Shown one piece after another: positions 32,409-40,116 of a DNA stretch of 64,000 nucleotides. The stretch comes from Phytohabitans flavus (lineage in GTDB: Bacteria > Actinomycetota > Actinomycetes > Mycobacteriales > Micromonosporaceae). The notes under the pieces were generated by a model, which saw nothing but the letters and a program-made list of their open reading frames with translations, was not told the origin of the DNA and ran no database searches. Location: assembly GCF_011764545.1 (NCBI RefSeq), contig NZ_AP022870.1, positions 7,074,001-7,138,000 on the forward strand, written 5' to 3'. Position numbers and translations under genes: made by a program. How positions within the stretch are numbered: position 1 is the first letter of the stretch; each line of letters starts with the position of its first letter.

Positions 32409-32741
32409 CTAAGCGACGGTAACGCCCACCTGGTTGATGCCCTGGCTGGCGGTAACCGTGGCGTCGCCGTTGCCGTGGCGGGAGAGGGCGCGCAGCGTCC
32501 ACGTGCCGGGCGCGGCGAAGAAGCGGAACAGGCCCTCCGGCGAGGTGACGACCTCGGCGGTGAACTCGCCGGTCGAGTCGAGCAGCCGCACGTACGCACC
32601 GGCCACCGCCTCGCCCGAGTCGGCCACGACGGTACCCGTGATCACGGTCTCCTTCTCCAGGTCGACACTGGCCGGGAGGGGAGCCGCCTGGTCTGGCGCC
32701 GCGCAGCCCGCGGCGGTGTTGGCGGAGGTAACGGCAGTCAT
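32409..32741 (-). CDS. sseC: DUF1416 protein (SseC-type)
   Basis: 110 residues. The body is a carboxypeptidase-regulatory-like beta-sandwich: TVITGTVVADSGEAVAGAYV, RLLDSTGEFTAEVVTSPEG and FRFFAAPGTWTLRALSRHG. A single Cys in the N-terminal NTAAGCAAPDQAAP could carry sulfur. In mycobacteria sseC follows the sulfurtransferase cysA; exact role is unproven. ATG 32741 is used; GTG 32747 overlapping the rhodanese stop (GTGA) is equally possible and would imply coupling. Confidence 0.9.
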   Translation of the reverse strand: MTAVTSANTAAGCAAPDQAAPLPASVDLEKETVITGTVVADSGEAVAGAYVRLLDSTGEFTAEVVTSPEGLFRFFAAPGTWTLRALSRHGNGDATVTASQGINQVGVTVA

Positions 32742-32743
32742 CG

Positions 32744-33592
32744 TCACGCCTTCCCCGGCTCGTCGCCGAGCGCCACCGGCACCCCGACCAGCGAGCCGTA
32801 CTCGGTCCACGAACCGTCGTAGTTCTTCACGTCCTGGTGACCGAGCAGCTCCGCCAGCACGAACCAGGTGTGCGAGGAGCGCTCGCCGATGCGGCAGTAC
32901 GCGATCGTGGCCTTGCTGTCGTCGAGCCCGGCCTCGCCGTAGATCTGGCGCAGGTCGTCGTCGGACTTGAACGTGCCGTCCTCGTTGGCCGCCTTGCTCC
33001 ACGGCACGCTGACCGCGGTGGGGATGTGGCCGGCCCGCTGCGCCTGCTCCTGGGGCAGGTGGGCGGGGGCGAGGAGGCGGCCGGCGAACTCGTCGGGCGA
33101 GCGAACGTCGACAAGGTTCTTCGTGCCGATCGCGGCGACCACCTCGTCGCGGAACGCGCGGATGGAGAGGTCGGGCTCCTGCGCCGTGTACTGCGTGGCG
33201 GGGCGGCTCACCGGGTCCTTGGTGAGCGTACGGGCGTCGAGCTCCCACTTCTTGCGGCCACCGTCGAGCAGCTTGACGTCGCCGTGGCCGTACAGCTTGA
33301 AGTACCAGTACGCGTACGCGGCGAACCAGTTGTTGTTGCCGCCGTACAGGATCACGGTGTCGTCGTTGCCGATGCCGCGCTCGGAGAGCAGCGCCTCGAA
33401 CTGCTGCTTGTTGACGAAGTCCCGGCGCACCGGGTCCTGAAGGTCATTCCTCCAGTCCAGCTTGATGGCACCCGGGATGTGGCCCGTGTCGTACGCGGAG
33501 GTGTCCTCGTCGACCTCGACGAAGACGACGCCCGAGGCATCCAGGTTCTTCTCGGCCCAGTCGGCTGATACGAGTGCAGTGTCGCGACTCAT
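32744..33592 (-). CDS. Thiosulfate sulfurtransferase (two-domain rhodanese, CysA/SseA-type)
   Basis: 282 residues, tandem rhodanese domains. The N-terminal inactive domain has VFVEVDEDTSAYDTGHIPGA; the C-terminal active domain has LVDVRSPDEFAG, QRAGHIPTAVSVPW and the persulfide Cys in IAYCRIGERSSHTWFVL near residue 237. Transfers sulfur from thiosulfate to thiophilic acceptors. ATG 33592 follows AAGGAG. A Cys-rich leader peptide lies 159 bases upstream on the same strand, suggesting cysteine-responsive attenuation. Confidence 0.94.
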   Translation of the reverse strand: MSRDTALVSADWAEKNLDASGVVFVEVDEDTSAYDTGHIPGAIKLDWRNDLQDPVRRDFVNKQQFEALLSERGIGNDDTVILYGGNNNWFAAYAYWYFKLYGHGDVKLLDGGRKKWELDARTLTKDPVSRPATQYTAQEPDLSIRAFRDEVVAAIGTKNLVDVRSPDEFAGRLLAPAHLPQEQAQRAGHIPTAVSVPWSKAANEDGTFKSDDDLRQIYGEAGLDDSKATIAYCRIGERSSHTWFVLAELLGHQDVKNYDGSWTEYGSLVGVPVALGDEPGKA

Positions 33593-33751
33593 CGAATGAA
33601 CTCCTTGTGAGGATTGATTCGAGGTCGGCGCGCGGGCGCTCAAAACTTCGCCGTAGCGCGCGACCCATGGGTTAGGACGGATCACGGGTACGTGCGACGG
33701 CGCCACTGCCGGGCGTAATGGATCAGAGGGTACGCAGAACCGGCCCCGCCG

Positions 33752-33829
33752 TCAGATGACGGGGCGACACAGGCACGTGGCCACGCGGCACAGGTCGACC
33801 GCGCGCCGTTTGGTGAGGAGCGTCCCCAT
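33752..33829 (-). CDS. Cys-rich leader peptide of the rhodanese operon (Ms5788A family)
   Basis: 25 codons from ATG 33829, product beginning MGTLLTKRRAVDLCRVA and ending TCLCRPVI, with three Cys and paired Arg. This matches the Ms5788A-type Cys-rich leader peptides found before sulfurtransferase genes in actinobacteria; in mycobacteria such leaders give cysteine-responsive attenuation. The stop codon sits in a small hairpin (33749-33762). No SD is present, and the ATG is placed for a leaderless transcript. The following 159 bases before the rhodanese start would hold the attenuator. Confidence 0.88.
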   Translation of the reverse strand: MGTLLTKRRAVDLCRVATCLCRPVI

Positions 33830-33837
33830 GGGCAGGG

Positions 33838-33843
33838 AGCTTA
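33838..33843 (-). promoter_or_regulatory. Candidate -10 for a leaderless leader-peptide transcript
   Basis: On the minus strand TAAGCT (TAnnnT) ends 8 bases before the leader ATG at 33829, and TGTCAC lies 18 bases further upstream as a possible -35. Transcription would begin at or next to the ATG. This fits the leaderless organisation reported for mycobacterial Cys-rich leaders, but it is unmapped here. Confidence 0.5.
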
Positions 33844-33896
33844 CCAGCCGTTCTTCTGCTGGTGACAGAACCGACTCACCATCCGGGACGGCACGG

Positions 33897-34703
33897 CTAC
33901 CACTGGTTGAGCGCCACGTTGGCGGCCTGCGCTTCCACGGCGAGCCCGTCCGGCTGCGGCCGGACGCTGCCGACGTCGAGTTTGAACGGGAGCTCAGGCA
34001 GCGTCAGGCTGATCGAGAACTGGCGGGCGAGCTGGTTGAGAAACGCCTCCACGCCGGGAAGCTGTGTCGGCGCCCCTTCGGCATCCAGCTCGTCGAAGCG
34101 GATCCGCACCCGCCCGTCCTCGTAGCGCAGGTCGGAGGCGGTGCCGCTGACGGTGATGCGCTGGCCGGCGAACTCGATCGGCCCGTTTACGACGAGCTTG
34201 CCGTCCCGCTCGGACAGCCGCAGGTCGGGCGCGTTCATGAGGTCCACCACGCTGGCGTACGAGATGGTGGCCGTGCCGTTGAGGGTCTGCGCCACGACGT
34301 CGCCCTGGCCGCTGCGGATCGCCTCCAGCGGCGCGGAGACGTTGCGGGCGTCGACGTCGAGCCGGGGCACGCGCACACCGTTGCCCTCGACGTTGCCCTC
34401 CAGGTCGCGGAGGCTGATCTTGATCGACTTGTACTCGCCGGAGAGCACCTGGGTCAGGAACGGAAAGCCGCCCACGCCGACATCGGGCGGGGAGGACGTG
34501 ATGTTTTGGGCGACAAGCTCCTTGGCGATCTCGTCGCTGATCGTCCGCTCGGCCACGCTCGCGGCCACCCGGTCCACGACGACGAGCAGCCCGCCGATGA
34601 TCACCAGCAGGACGAGGAAGACGATCAGCAGCCGCCGTCCCCAGCGGCGCCGGCGGCGCGGGGGTGCCTCTTCATATCCGTATCCATGCCCGTACGTCGT
34701 CAC
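33897..34703 (-). CDS. DUF2993 (LmeA-like) membrane-anchored protein
   Basis: 268 residues. After a Tyr/Gly head and basic RRRRRWGRR there is one transmembrane helix (LLIVFLVLLVIIGGLLVVV) and then an extracytoplasmic DUF2993 domain (GVGGFPFLTQVLSGEYKSI, LDVDARNVSAPLEAI, GTATISYASVVDLMNAPDL). In mycobacteria LmeA (Rv0817c) binds phosphoinositides and affects lipomannan. GTG 34703 is chosen as the first start after non-coding sequence. Neighbours glnR and mshD conserve the Rv0817c-Rv0819 order. Confidence 0.87.
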   Translation of the reverse strand: MTTYGHGYGYEEAPPRRRRRWGRRLLIVFLVLLVIIGGLLVVVDRVAASVAERTISDEIAKELVAQNITSSPPDVGVGGFPFLTQVLSGEYKSIKISLRDLEGNVEGNGVRVPRLDVDARNVSAPLEAIRSGQGDVVAQTLNGTATISYASVVDLMNAPDLRLSERDGKLVVNGPIEFAGQRITVSGTASDLRYEDGRVRIRFDELDAEGAPTQLPGVEAFLNQLARQFSISLTLPELPFKLDVGSVRPQPDGLAVEAQAANVALNQW

Positions 34704-34744
34704 GGCGGCCGTTATACCCCGCTCTCCAGGATGCGAGTCGTCGG

Positions 34745-35770
34745 TCAGTTCAGGAACAGGACGCACATGGTGTACGCGGCCGGCGCGGCCAGCGCGAACC
34801 CGCCGAGCGGGCCCTGCATGTGCCGGGCGATCCACATCGTCGGCGGCTCGCCGGCCATCTGGCGCCCGGCCTCGGCGTACCCGACCGCGAGGTCGGCGAG
34901 GGCGCCCAGGCCGGCCGCGACAAGGCCGGCGATCGCGGCGCTGGTGGGAGTGAAGCCGACAAGGAAGCTGCCGATGACCGCCGCGGTGAGCGTGCCGGCC
35001 ATCGCGCCGAAGACCACGCCCGCGGCACCGCGGGGCACCTGGGGCGCGAGCCGCGGCCAGGCGAGCACCGCGTCCGTCAGCCGCGCCACGATCAGCGATA
35101 TGCCGGTCGCGGCCAGGCACACGAAGATCGTTTGAGTGCCGAGCGGCTCGCGGCCGAGCACGATCAGCGACGCGAACGACACCACACCGACCACGATGAG
35201 CAAAGTGGAGCTGAGCGAGTCCTTGGCCCGCACGCGGTCGACGTCGCGAATGAACTGGCTCAGCACCGCGACCGCGAAGCCACCGATCGACACGTACAGC
35301 AGGGGGACGATCGTCGCGCTCTGCGGGCGGACCGCGGCCACATCGGCGAGCAGCGCCGCGACCGCGCAGACTCCGGCGACGGCGGGCAGTGCGGGCGGCC
35401 GGATGGCCATCGTCCAGGCGAGGACGAAGAGGAGCTGCACCCCGAAGATCACGATGGCGTACGGAACCCGCGCGCTCCCCGGCCCGGCGGTCTGCGCCCC
35501 GAACACCAGACCGACGGCCAGCAGCGCGGCGAAGCCGGCGATGGCGACCGAGAGGATCGGGCGGACCGGGACGACCTCGACCTCTTCGAATTCGTCCTCG
35601 TCTTCGGCCACGCCACGCGGGGCGGTATCGGAGGCTGAGGGAAACACGTCATCGATACTAGGCCGCCCCGCCACCCCGGCCCGATCACCGGAATGCCGAT
35701 CGACATCGTCGATTTTATGGTCGATCACACAGATGAACGCTTGGGCACGGGAGCGTTTACGGCTGACCAT
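34745..35770 (-). CDS. Polytopic membrane protein, unrecognised
   Basis: 341 residues with a ~70-residue charged N-terminus (EDEDEFEEVEVVPV) and about eight transmembrane helices, including LSVAIAGFAALLAVGLVF, IVIFGVQLLFVLAWTMA and TIFVCLAATGISLIVARL. No transport or catalytic motif is visible. ATG 35770 is used because GGAAGAG lies upstream; GTG 35728 is an alternative. Similar proteins occur between LmeA-like and glnR genes in Micromonosporaceae, from memory only. It is divergent from glnR. Confidence 0.75.
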   Translation of the reverse strand: MVSRKRSRAQAFICVIDHKIDDVDRHSGDRAGVAGRPSIDDVFPSASDTAPRGVAEDEDEFEEVEVVPVRPILSVAIAGFAALLAVGLVFGAQTAGPGSARVPYAIVIFGVQLLFVLAWTMAIRPPALPAVAGVCAVAALLADVAAVRPQSATIVPLLYVSIGGFAVAVLSQFIRDVDRVRAKDSLSSTLLIVVGVVSFASLIVLGREPLGTQTIFVCLAATGISLIVARLTDAVLAWPRLAPQVPRGAAGVVFGAMAGTLTAAVIGSFLVGFTPTSAAIAGLVAAGLGALADLAVGYAEAGRQMAGEPPTMWIARHMQGPLGGFALAAPAAYTMCVLFLN

Positions 35771-35904
35771 CGGTTAAGCTCTTCCGAAGTCAACAGCACC
35801 CGCCCGTCAGCGACGCCGGGACCGACGCAGAGTCACACGGTAAGCCGGTAATCCGGATTACCGCCGGTCACCGCGCGGCCGAGCGCCGCGAGGACGGAGT
35901 TCAT

Positions 35905-36618
35905 GTGGAAATCCTGTTGCTGGTGACAGCCCGCGCCGGTGAGCCGTCTGCCGTGCTCCCCGCCCTCGACCTGCTCCCTCACTCGGTGCGCACCGCTCCG
36001 CGCGATGTCCGCACCCTCGTTTCCGGCCCGAGCCCGGACGCCGTCATGGTGGATGCCCGCTCCGAGCTGGCCGAGGCCCGCGCCACCTGCCGCATGCTCC
36101 ACGCCACCGGGCTGGGCGTGCCGCTGGTCGCCGTGGTCACCGAGGCCGGCCTGATCGCGCTCAACGCCGACTGGGGTGTCGACGACGTGATCCTGGCCAG
36201 CGCCGGTCCCGCCGAGGTCGAGGCCCGCCTCCGCCTCGCGGTCGGCCGCCTCACCAACGCCACCTCCGGCGCCGGTGGCCTGATCCGGGCCGGCGAGCTG
36301 ACCATCGACCCGGACACCTACGCGGCCAAGCTCAAGGGCCGCCCGCTCGACCTGACGTACAAGGAGTTCGAGCTGCTGAAGTTCCTGGCCCAGCACCCGG
36401 GCCGGGTGTTCACCCGCGACCAGCTGCTGCGCGAGGTGTGGGGCTACGACTACTTCGGCGGTACGCGCACGGTCGACGTGCACGTCCGGCGGCTGCGGGC
36501 CAAGCTCGGCTCGGAGTACGAGTCGATGATCGGCACCGTCCGCCAGGTTGGCTACAAGTTCGTGGTGCCGCCGAGCCGCCCGCTCCCCGACAGCGAGCCC
36601 GCCGCGCTGCACGTCTGA
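35905..36618 (+). CDS. glnR: Orphan OmpR-type nitrogen regulator GlnR
   Basis: 237 residues. The atypical receiver (VEILLLVTARAGEPSAVLPA, PDAVMVDARSELAEARATCR, ADWGVDDVILASAGPAEVEA) matches GlnR, which works without a cognate kinase. The winged helix is nearly identical to family consensus: LKGRPLDLTYKEFELLKFLA, WGYDYFGGTRTVDVHVRRLR and GTVRQVGYKFV. GlnR activates amt, glnA and other nitrogen genes under ammonium limitation. It starts at GTG 35905 and is followed by a strong hairpin. Gene order with LmeA-like and mshD is as in Rv0817c-Rv0819. Confidence 0.93.
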   Translation: MEILLLVTARAGEPSAVLPALDLLPHSVRTAPRDVRTLVSGPSPDAVMVDARSELAEARATCRMLHATGLGVPLVAVVTEAGLIALNADWGVDDVILASAGPAEVEARLRLAVGRLTNATSGAGGLIRAGELTIDPDTYAAKLKGRPLDLTYKEFELLKFLAQHPGRVFTRDQLLREVWGYDYFGGTRTVDVHVRRLRAKLGSEYESMIGTVRQVGYKFVVPPSRPLPDSEPAALHV

Positions 36619-36640
36619 CACCCCTCCACAAGACCACCCG

Positions 36641-36674
36641 GAAGCGCCATCCAGCTCAGGCTGGGTGGCGCTTC
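36641..36674 (+). terminator. Hairpin terminator after glnR
   Basis: A 15-base stem (36641-36655 with 36660-36674) has one G-T wobble and a 4-base loop. It starts 22 bases after the glnR stop. There is no long T-run, so termination may be incomplete, as with many actinobacterial hairpin terminators. Confidence 0.7.
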
Positions 36675-36740
36675 GTCGTATGCGAGGTACTTGTGCGATT
36701 TTGGCCTTACGAGCCTTAAGAGAGTTTTATCCTCAAGGCC

Positions 36741-37711
36741 GTGCCTGTTAACCAGGAGGCCCCAGAGGCCGGTGAGACCCACGCGCGCACCGGTGCCATC
36801 CAGTCCAACGTTCGTATGGTGGTGATCGTCGCGGGTGTGATCGCCGCGATCGTCGCGAGTGCGTATCTGGTCGGGAACCAACTCGGTACCGACACCGCCC
36901 AACTGCGCGCGGCGTCGAGTGCCGCGCCGAGCGCCGCGCCAGCCACCGGTACGCCGCGGAAGGTGGCGGCCGCGGCCCGACCGCCGGCCGCACCGCCCCG
37001 CAGCTGGGCGTGCAGCCCGTCAGCGGTCCCGGCCGCCCGCCGCTGCCCTTGGAGCACGGTGGACCGTTCGGCAGCCGCCGCACCACGGGCACGCCGCAGG
37101 TGGCGCTCACCTTCGACGACGGGCCCGACCCCGCGCAGACCCCACAGGCGCTCGCGCTGCTGCGGCAGTACGGCGTGAAGGCGACGTTCTGCCTGGTCGG
37201 GATCAACGTGAAGGCGTTCCCGGGGCTGGTACGGCAGATCGCCCGGGACGGGCACACGTTCTGCAACCACTCGTGGAGGCATGACATACGGCTGGGCGCC
37301 CGCCCCAAGGCCGCCATCCGGGCCGACCTCCTGCGCACCAACGAGGCGATCCGCGCCGCCGTGCCCGGCGCCCGCGTGTCGTACTACCGCCAGCCCGGCG
37401 GCGCCTGGACCGCGCCGGTCGTGGCGGTCGCCCGCGAGATCGGCATGACCTCGCTGCACTGGACGGTCGACCCGCAGGACTGGCGCCGGCCGAGCGCGGG
37501 GAGCATCGCCAGCACGGTGAACTCCAGCACTACCAGCGGCGCGATAATCCTGCTGCACGACGCCGGCGGCGACCGCCGCAGCACGATCGCGGCACTCCGG
37601 TCGATCCTGCCCAACCTGGGCCGTCGCTTCCAGCTCGGCGCACTCCCGCCCGGCATCGACCCGCCGCGGATGCATGGCCACGAGTGGCCACTCAAGGTGG
37701 GCCAGACCTGA
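36741..37711 (+). CDS. Polysaccharide deacetylase (CE4), membrane-anchored (one apparent frameshift)
   Basis: About 323 residues when joined. The start GTG 36741 leads to one transmembrane helix (MVVIVAGVIAAIVASAYLVG) and an Ala/Pro linker; the reading then shifts. Adding one C to the C4 run at 36996-36999 continues PQLGVQPVSGPGR into the NodB domain: VALTFDDGPDP (catalytic Asp, metal Asp), HTFCNHSWRHDI (HxxxH zinc site), SYYRQPGGAW, and IILLHDAGG. Predicted to deacetylate peptidoglycan or chitin-like sugars outside the cell. Downstream mshD follows by 20 bases. Confidence 0.85.
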
Positions 37712-37731
37712 TCGCGCTATACGGTGACCGG

Positions 37732-38709
37732 GTGACCTCCGTTCAACCCGTCGCCGCCCGTGCGGACCAGCTGAGCCTGGAGGAGGTACGGGAGGTGCTC
37801 ACCCTCGCGCAGGCGGCGGGCGACACCGACGGGGCGTACCCCCTCTCCGAGCACGTCGTGCTCCACCTTCGACACGGCGGCGACGCCCCGGCCGTACACC
37901 TGCTGGCGAGGGACCAGGACGGCGTCCTCGCCGGATATGCCCACCTGGACACCACCGACGAGGTCGAGGGTGCGTCCGCGGAGGTCGTGGTGCACCCGCT
38001 GCGCCGCCGGCGCGGGCTCGGGCGGGCCCTTGTGCGGACGGCGATGGACGTCGCCGACAAGACCGACCCCCGCGGCCGCCTGCGCCTGTGGGCGCACGGG
38101 GATCACCCGTCGGCCGGGGCGCTCGCGCTCGGCCTCGGGTTCGTACGCGACCGCGTGCTCCTACAGATGCGCCGCTCGCTCTTCGCCCCGCTGCCCGAGT
38201 CGCGGCTGCCCGACGGGGTGGCGCTGCGGCCGTTCCAGCCCGGCGCGGACGACGAGGCGTGGGTGGCACTCAACGCCCGGGCCTTCGCCGACCACCCGGA
38301 CCAGGGCCGCTGGACGCTACACGACCTGCGGCTGCGGATGGCGGAGCCGTGGTTCGACCCGGCTGGCTTCCTCCTTGCGGTGGACGAGGCGAGCGGGCGG
38401 CTGCTCGGCTTCCACTGGACCAAGGTGCATGGCGATCGAGGTCACCACCACGAGCATCAGCACGAGCCGATCGGCGAGGTGTACGTGCTCGGCATCGACC
38501 CGGATGCGCACGGCACCGGCCTTGGCTCCGCGCTTACCGCGGCCGGGCTGCGGCATCTGCGCGGCCGAGGGCTCGATCAGGCGATGCTCTACGTCGACGA
38601 GTCGAACGTTCGGGCGGTGGCGCTCTACACCCGACTCGGGTTCGCCCGTTGGTCCACGGACGTTAGTTACCGACGAGTTGTTCACCCGGTCACGGCTGCA
38701 TCAAGGTGA
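37732..38709 (+). CDS. mshD: Mycothiol synthase MshD
   Basis: 325 residues with two tandem GNAT domains; acetylates Cys-GlcN-Ins with acetyl-CoA to finish mycothiol. N-terminal domain has VVVHPLRRRRGLGRALVRTA; the C-terminal active domain has VYVLGIDPDAHGTGLGSALT and YVDESNVRAVALYTRLGFAR. FADHPDQGRWTLHDLRLRMAEPWFDP is an MshD-specific block split across both domains. GTG 37732 fits family length. The pst genes follow after a 226-base regulatory gap. Confidence 0.95.
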   Translation: MTSVQPVAARADQLSLEEVREVLTLAQAAGDTDGAYPLSEHVVLHLRHGGDAPAVHLLARDQDGVLAGYAHLDTTDEVEGASAEVVVHPLRRRRGLGRALVRTAMDVADKTDPRGRLRLWAHGDHPSAGALALGLGFVRDRVLLQMRRSLFAPLPESRLPDGVALRPFQPGADDEAWVALNARAFADHPDQGRWTLHDLRLRMAEPWFDPAGFLLAVDEASGRLLGFHWTKVHGDRGHHHEHQHEPIGEVYVLGIDPDAHGTGLGSALTAAGLRHLRGRGLDQAMLYVDESNVRAVALYTRLGFARWSTDVSYRRVVHPVTAASR

Positions 38710-38735
38710 CATCGCGTAGTGGTAACGACGCGCCA

Positions 38736-38752
38736 GAAATTTCGTAAATTTC
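38736..38752. promoter_or_regulatory. AT-rich palindrome upstream of pstS
   Basis: GAAATTT at 38736-38742 and AAATTTC at 38746-38752 form a perfect 7-base inverted repeat with a 3-base spacer. Such an AT-rich dyad is conspicuous in this genome. It lies 184 bases before pstS in the mshD-pstS gap and could be an operator. The regulator is unknown. Confidence 0.45.
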
Positions 38753-38823
38753 CGGCACGGGCCCCCTGGTTCACGGAACAGACAACTCTCCCTCAGCATC
38801 GCGCAAACTTGGCTGACAAACGT

Positions 38824-38845
38824 ATTCACGAGTCGTTCATCCACG
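38824..38845 (+). promoter_or_regulatory. Candidate PHO box upstream of pstS
   Basis: ATTCACGAGTC (38824) is followed directly by GTTCATCCACG (38835), an 11-base direct repeat close to the GTTCACC-type PHO unit. A further GTTCACGGAAC at 38769 is in the same 11-base phase (55 bases upstream). RegX3 encoded here is the likely binder. Computed by eye only. Confidence 0.5.
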
Positions 38846-38935
38846 CCGTGGAAGCCGGCTACCTGGCGCTCTTAGCGTCGCCTTTGTTCGGCCCGTTCAT
38901 GGTCGGACGCATCCCAACAGAGAGGTCTACCTGAG

Positions 38936-40024
38936 GTGAACCGCAACGTGCTCTCGCGGCGCGCCCTCGTCGGCGTCGCGGTCGCCGCGCTCGCACTTGC
39001 CGGCTGCGGTGGCGGAGATGACGACAGCGACACCGGCACGGGCACCGGGACTGACGCCAGCGCCGGCGCCAGCGACTACGCCAACCTTTCCGGCGAGCTG
39101 AAGGCATCCGGGGCTAGCTTCCCGGACGCGTTCTACCAAGAGGTCATCACCGAGTTCAAGACCGTGGCCTCGGGCCTCACGGTCAACTACAACGCGGTCG
39201 GCTCGGGCCAGGGCAAGAAGGACTTCGGTGCCAACCTGAACGACTTCGCCGGCACCGACAGCACGGTCAAGGACACCGACGGCCCGGCGGCCGGTTCGTA
39301 CCTGTACGTGCCGACCGTCGCCGCTCCGATCACCGTCTCGTACAACCTTTCCGGCGTGGACAAGCTCCAGCTGAGCCCTGACACGCTGGCGAAGATCTTC
39401 CAGACGGACATCAAGAAGTGGAACGACCCGCTGATCGGCGCTGACAACCCGGGCGTCACGCTGCCGGACAAGAACATCACGGTGGCGCACCGCTCGGACG
39501 GCTCCGGCACCACGAACAACTTCAGCAAGTTCCTGGTTGCCGCGGCTCCCGCCTGGAAGCTGAAGAGCGGTGACACCCTCGACTGGCCGGCCAGCACCCA
39601 GGGCGCTGAGAAGAACTCGGGTGTCGCGCAGCTGATCAAGTCGGCTGACGGCGGCATCGGCTACGTCGACTTCAGCGACGCCAAGGCCAGTGGCCTGTCG
39701 TTCGCCGCGATCAAGAACAAGGACGGCCAGTTCGTCGCCGCCAGCCTTGAGGGTGCGACCGCCGCGCTGAACGGCGCGACGATCAAGGATGACCTGACGT
39801 ACGACCCGCTGAACGCCGCGGGTCCGACGACCTACGCGATCACCGCTCCGACGTACATCCTGGTCCGCACCACGTACTCGGATGCGGCGAAGAAGGACGC
39901 GGTCAAGGGCTTCGTCACCTACATCCTGAACGAGGGCCAGACGCTGGCTCCGGAGGTGGACTTCGCTCCGCTGCCGGAGGCGCTCAAGACCAAGGCGCTT
40001 GCCCAGCTCGACAAGATCCAGTGA
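38936..40024 (+). CDS. pstS: Phosphate ABC transporter substrate-binding lipoprotein PstS
   Basis: 362 residues. Lipoprotein signal with lipobox LAGC (Cys24) and a Gly/Asp/Thr linker. The mature protein has GASFPDAFYQEVITEF, YNAVGSGQGKKDF, TVAHRSDGSGTTNNFSKFL and GGIGYVDFSDA, the phosphate-contacting loops of the PstS fold. High-affinity phosphate capture at the cell surface. Codon use is strongly biased, suggesting high expression. GTG 38936 follows CTGAG. A 27-base hairpin separates it from pstC. Confidence 0.97.
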   Translation: MNRNVLSRRALVGVAVAALALAGCGGGDDDSDTGTGTGTDASAGASDYANLSGELKASGASFPDAFYQEVITEFKTVASGLTVNYNAVGSGQGKKDFGANLNDFAGTDSTVKDTDGPAAGSYLYVPTVAAPITVSYNLSGVDKLQLSPDTLAKIFQTDIKKWNDPLIGADNPGVTLPDKNITVAHRSDGSGTTNNFSKFLVAAAPAWKLKSGDTLDWPASTQGAEKNSGVAQLIKSADGGIGYVDFSDAKASGLSFAAIKNKDGQFVAASLEGATAALNGATIKDDLTYDPLNAAGPTTYAITAPTYILVRTTYSDAAKKDAVKGFVTYILNEGQTLAPEVDFAPLPEALKTKALAQLDKIQ

Positions 40025-40057
40025 CCAGCTGAGAACAAGGAACGGGCGTTTCCTACG

Positions 40058-40084
40058 GGGGCGGGATCGAGTCGATCCCGCCCC
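40058..40084 (+). promoter_or_regulatory. Intra-operon hairpin between pstS and pstC
   Basis: GGGGCGGGATCGA (40058-40070) is perfectly complementary to 40072-40084 around a single central base, giving a very stable stem-loop without a T-run. It sits 33 bases after the pstS stop and 33 before pstC. It probably stabilises pstS mRNA or limits read-through so that PstS exceeds the permease. Confidence 0.7.
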
Positions 40085-40116
40085 TATGGGCGCCCTAGCC
40101 CACCGGAGTTGAGACC

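Noticed and set aside
38719..38934. 71-codon frame directly before pstS
   Set aside because: Coincides with the regulatory region holding the palindrome and PHO repeats; sequence is not protein-like.
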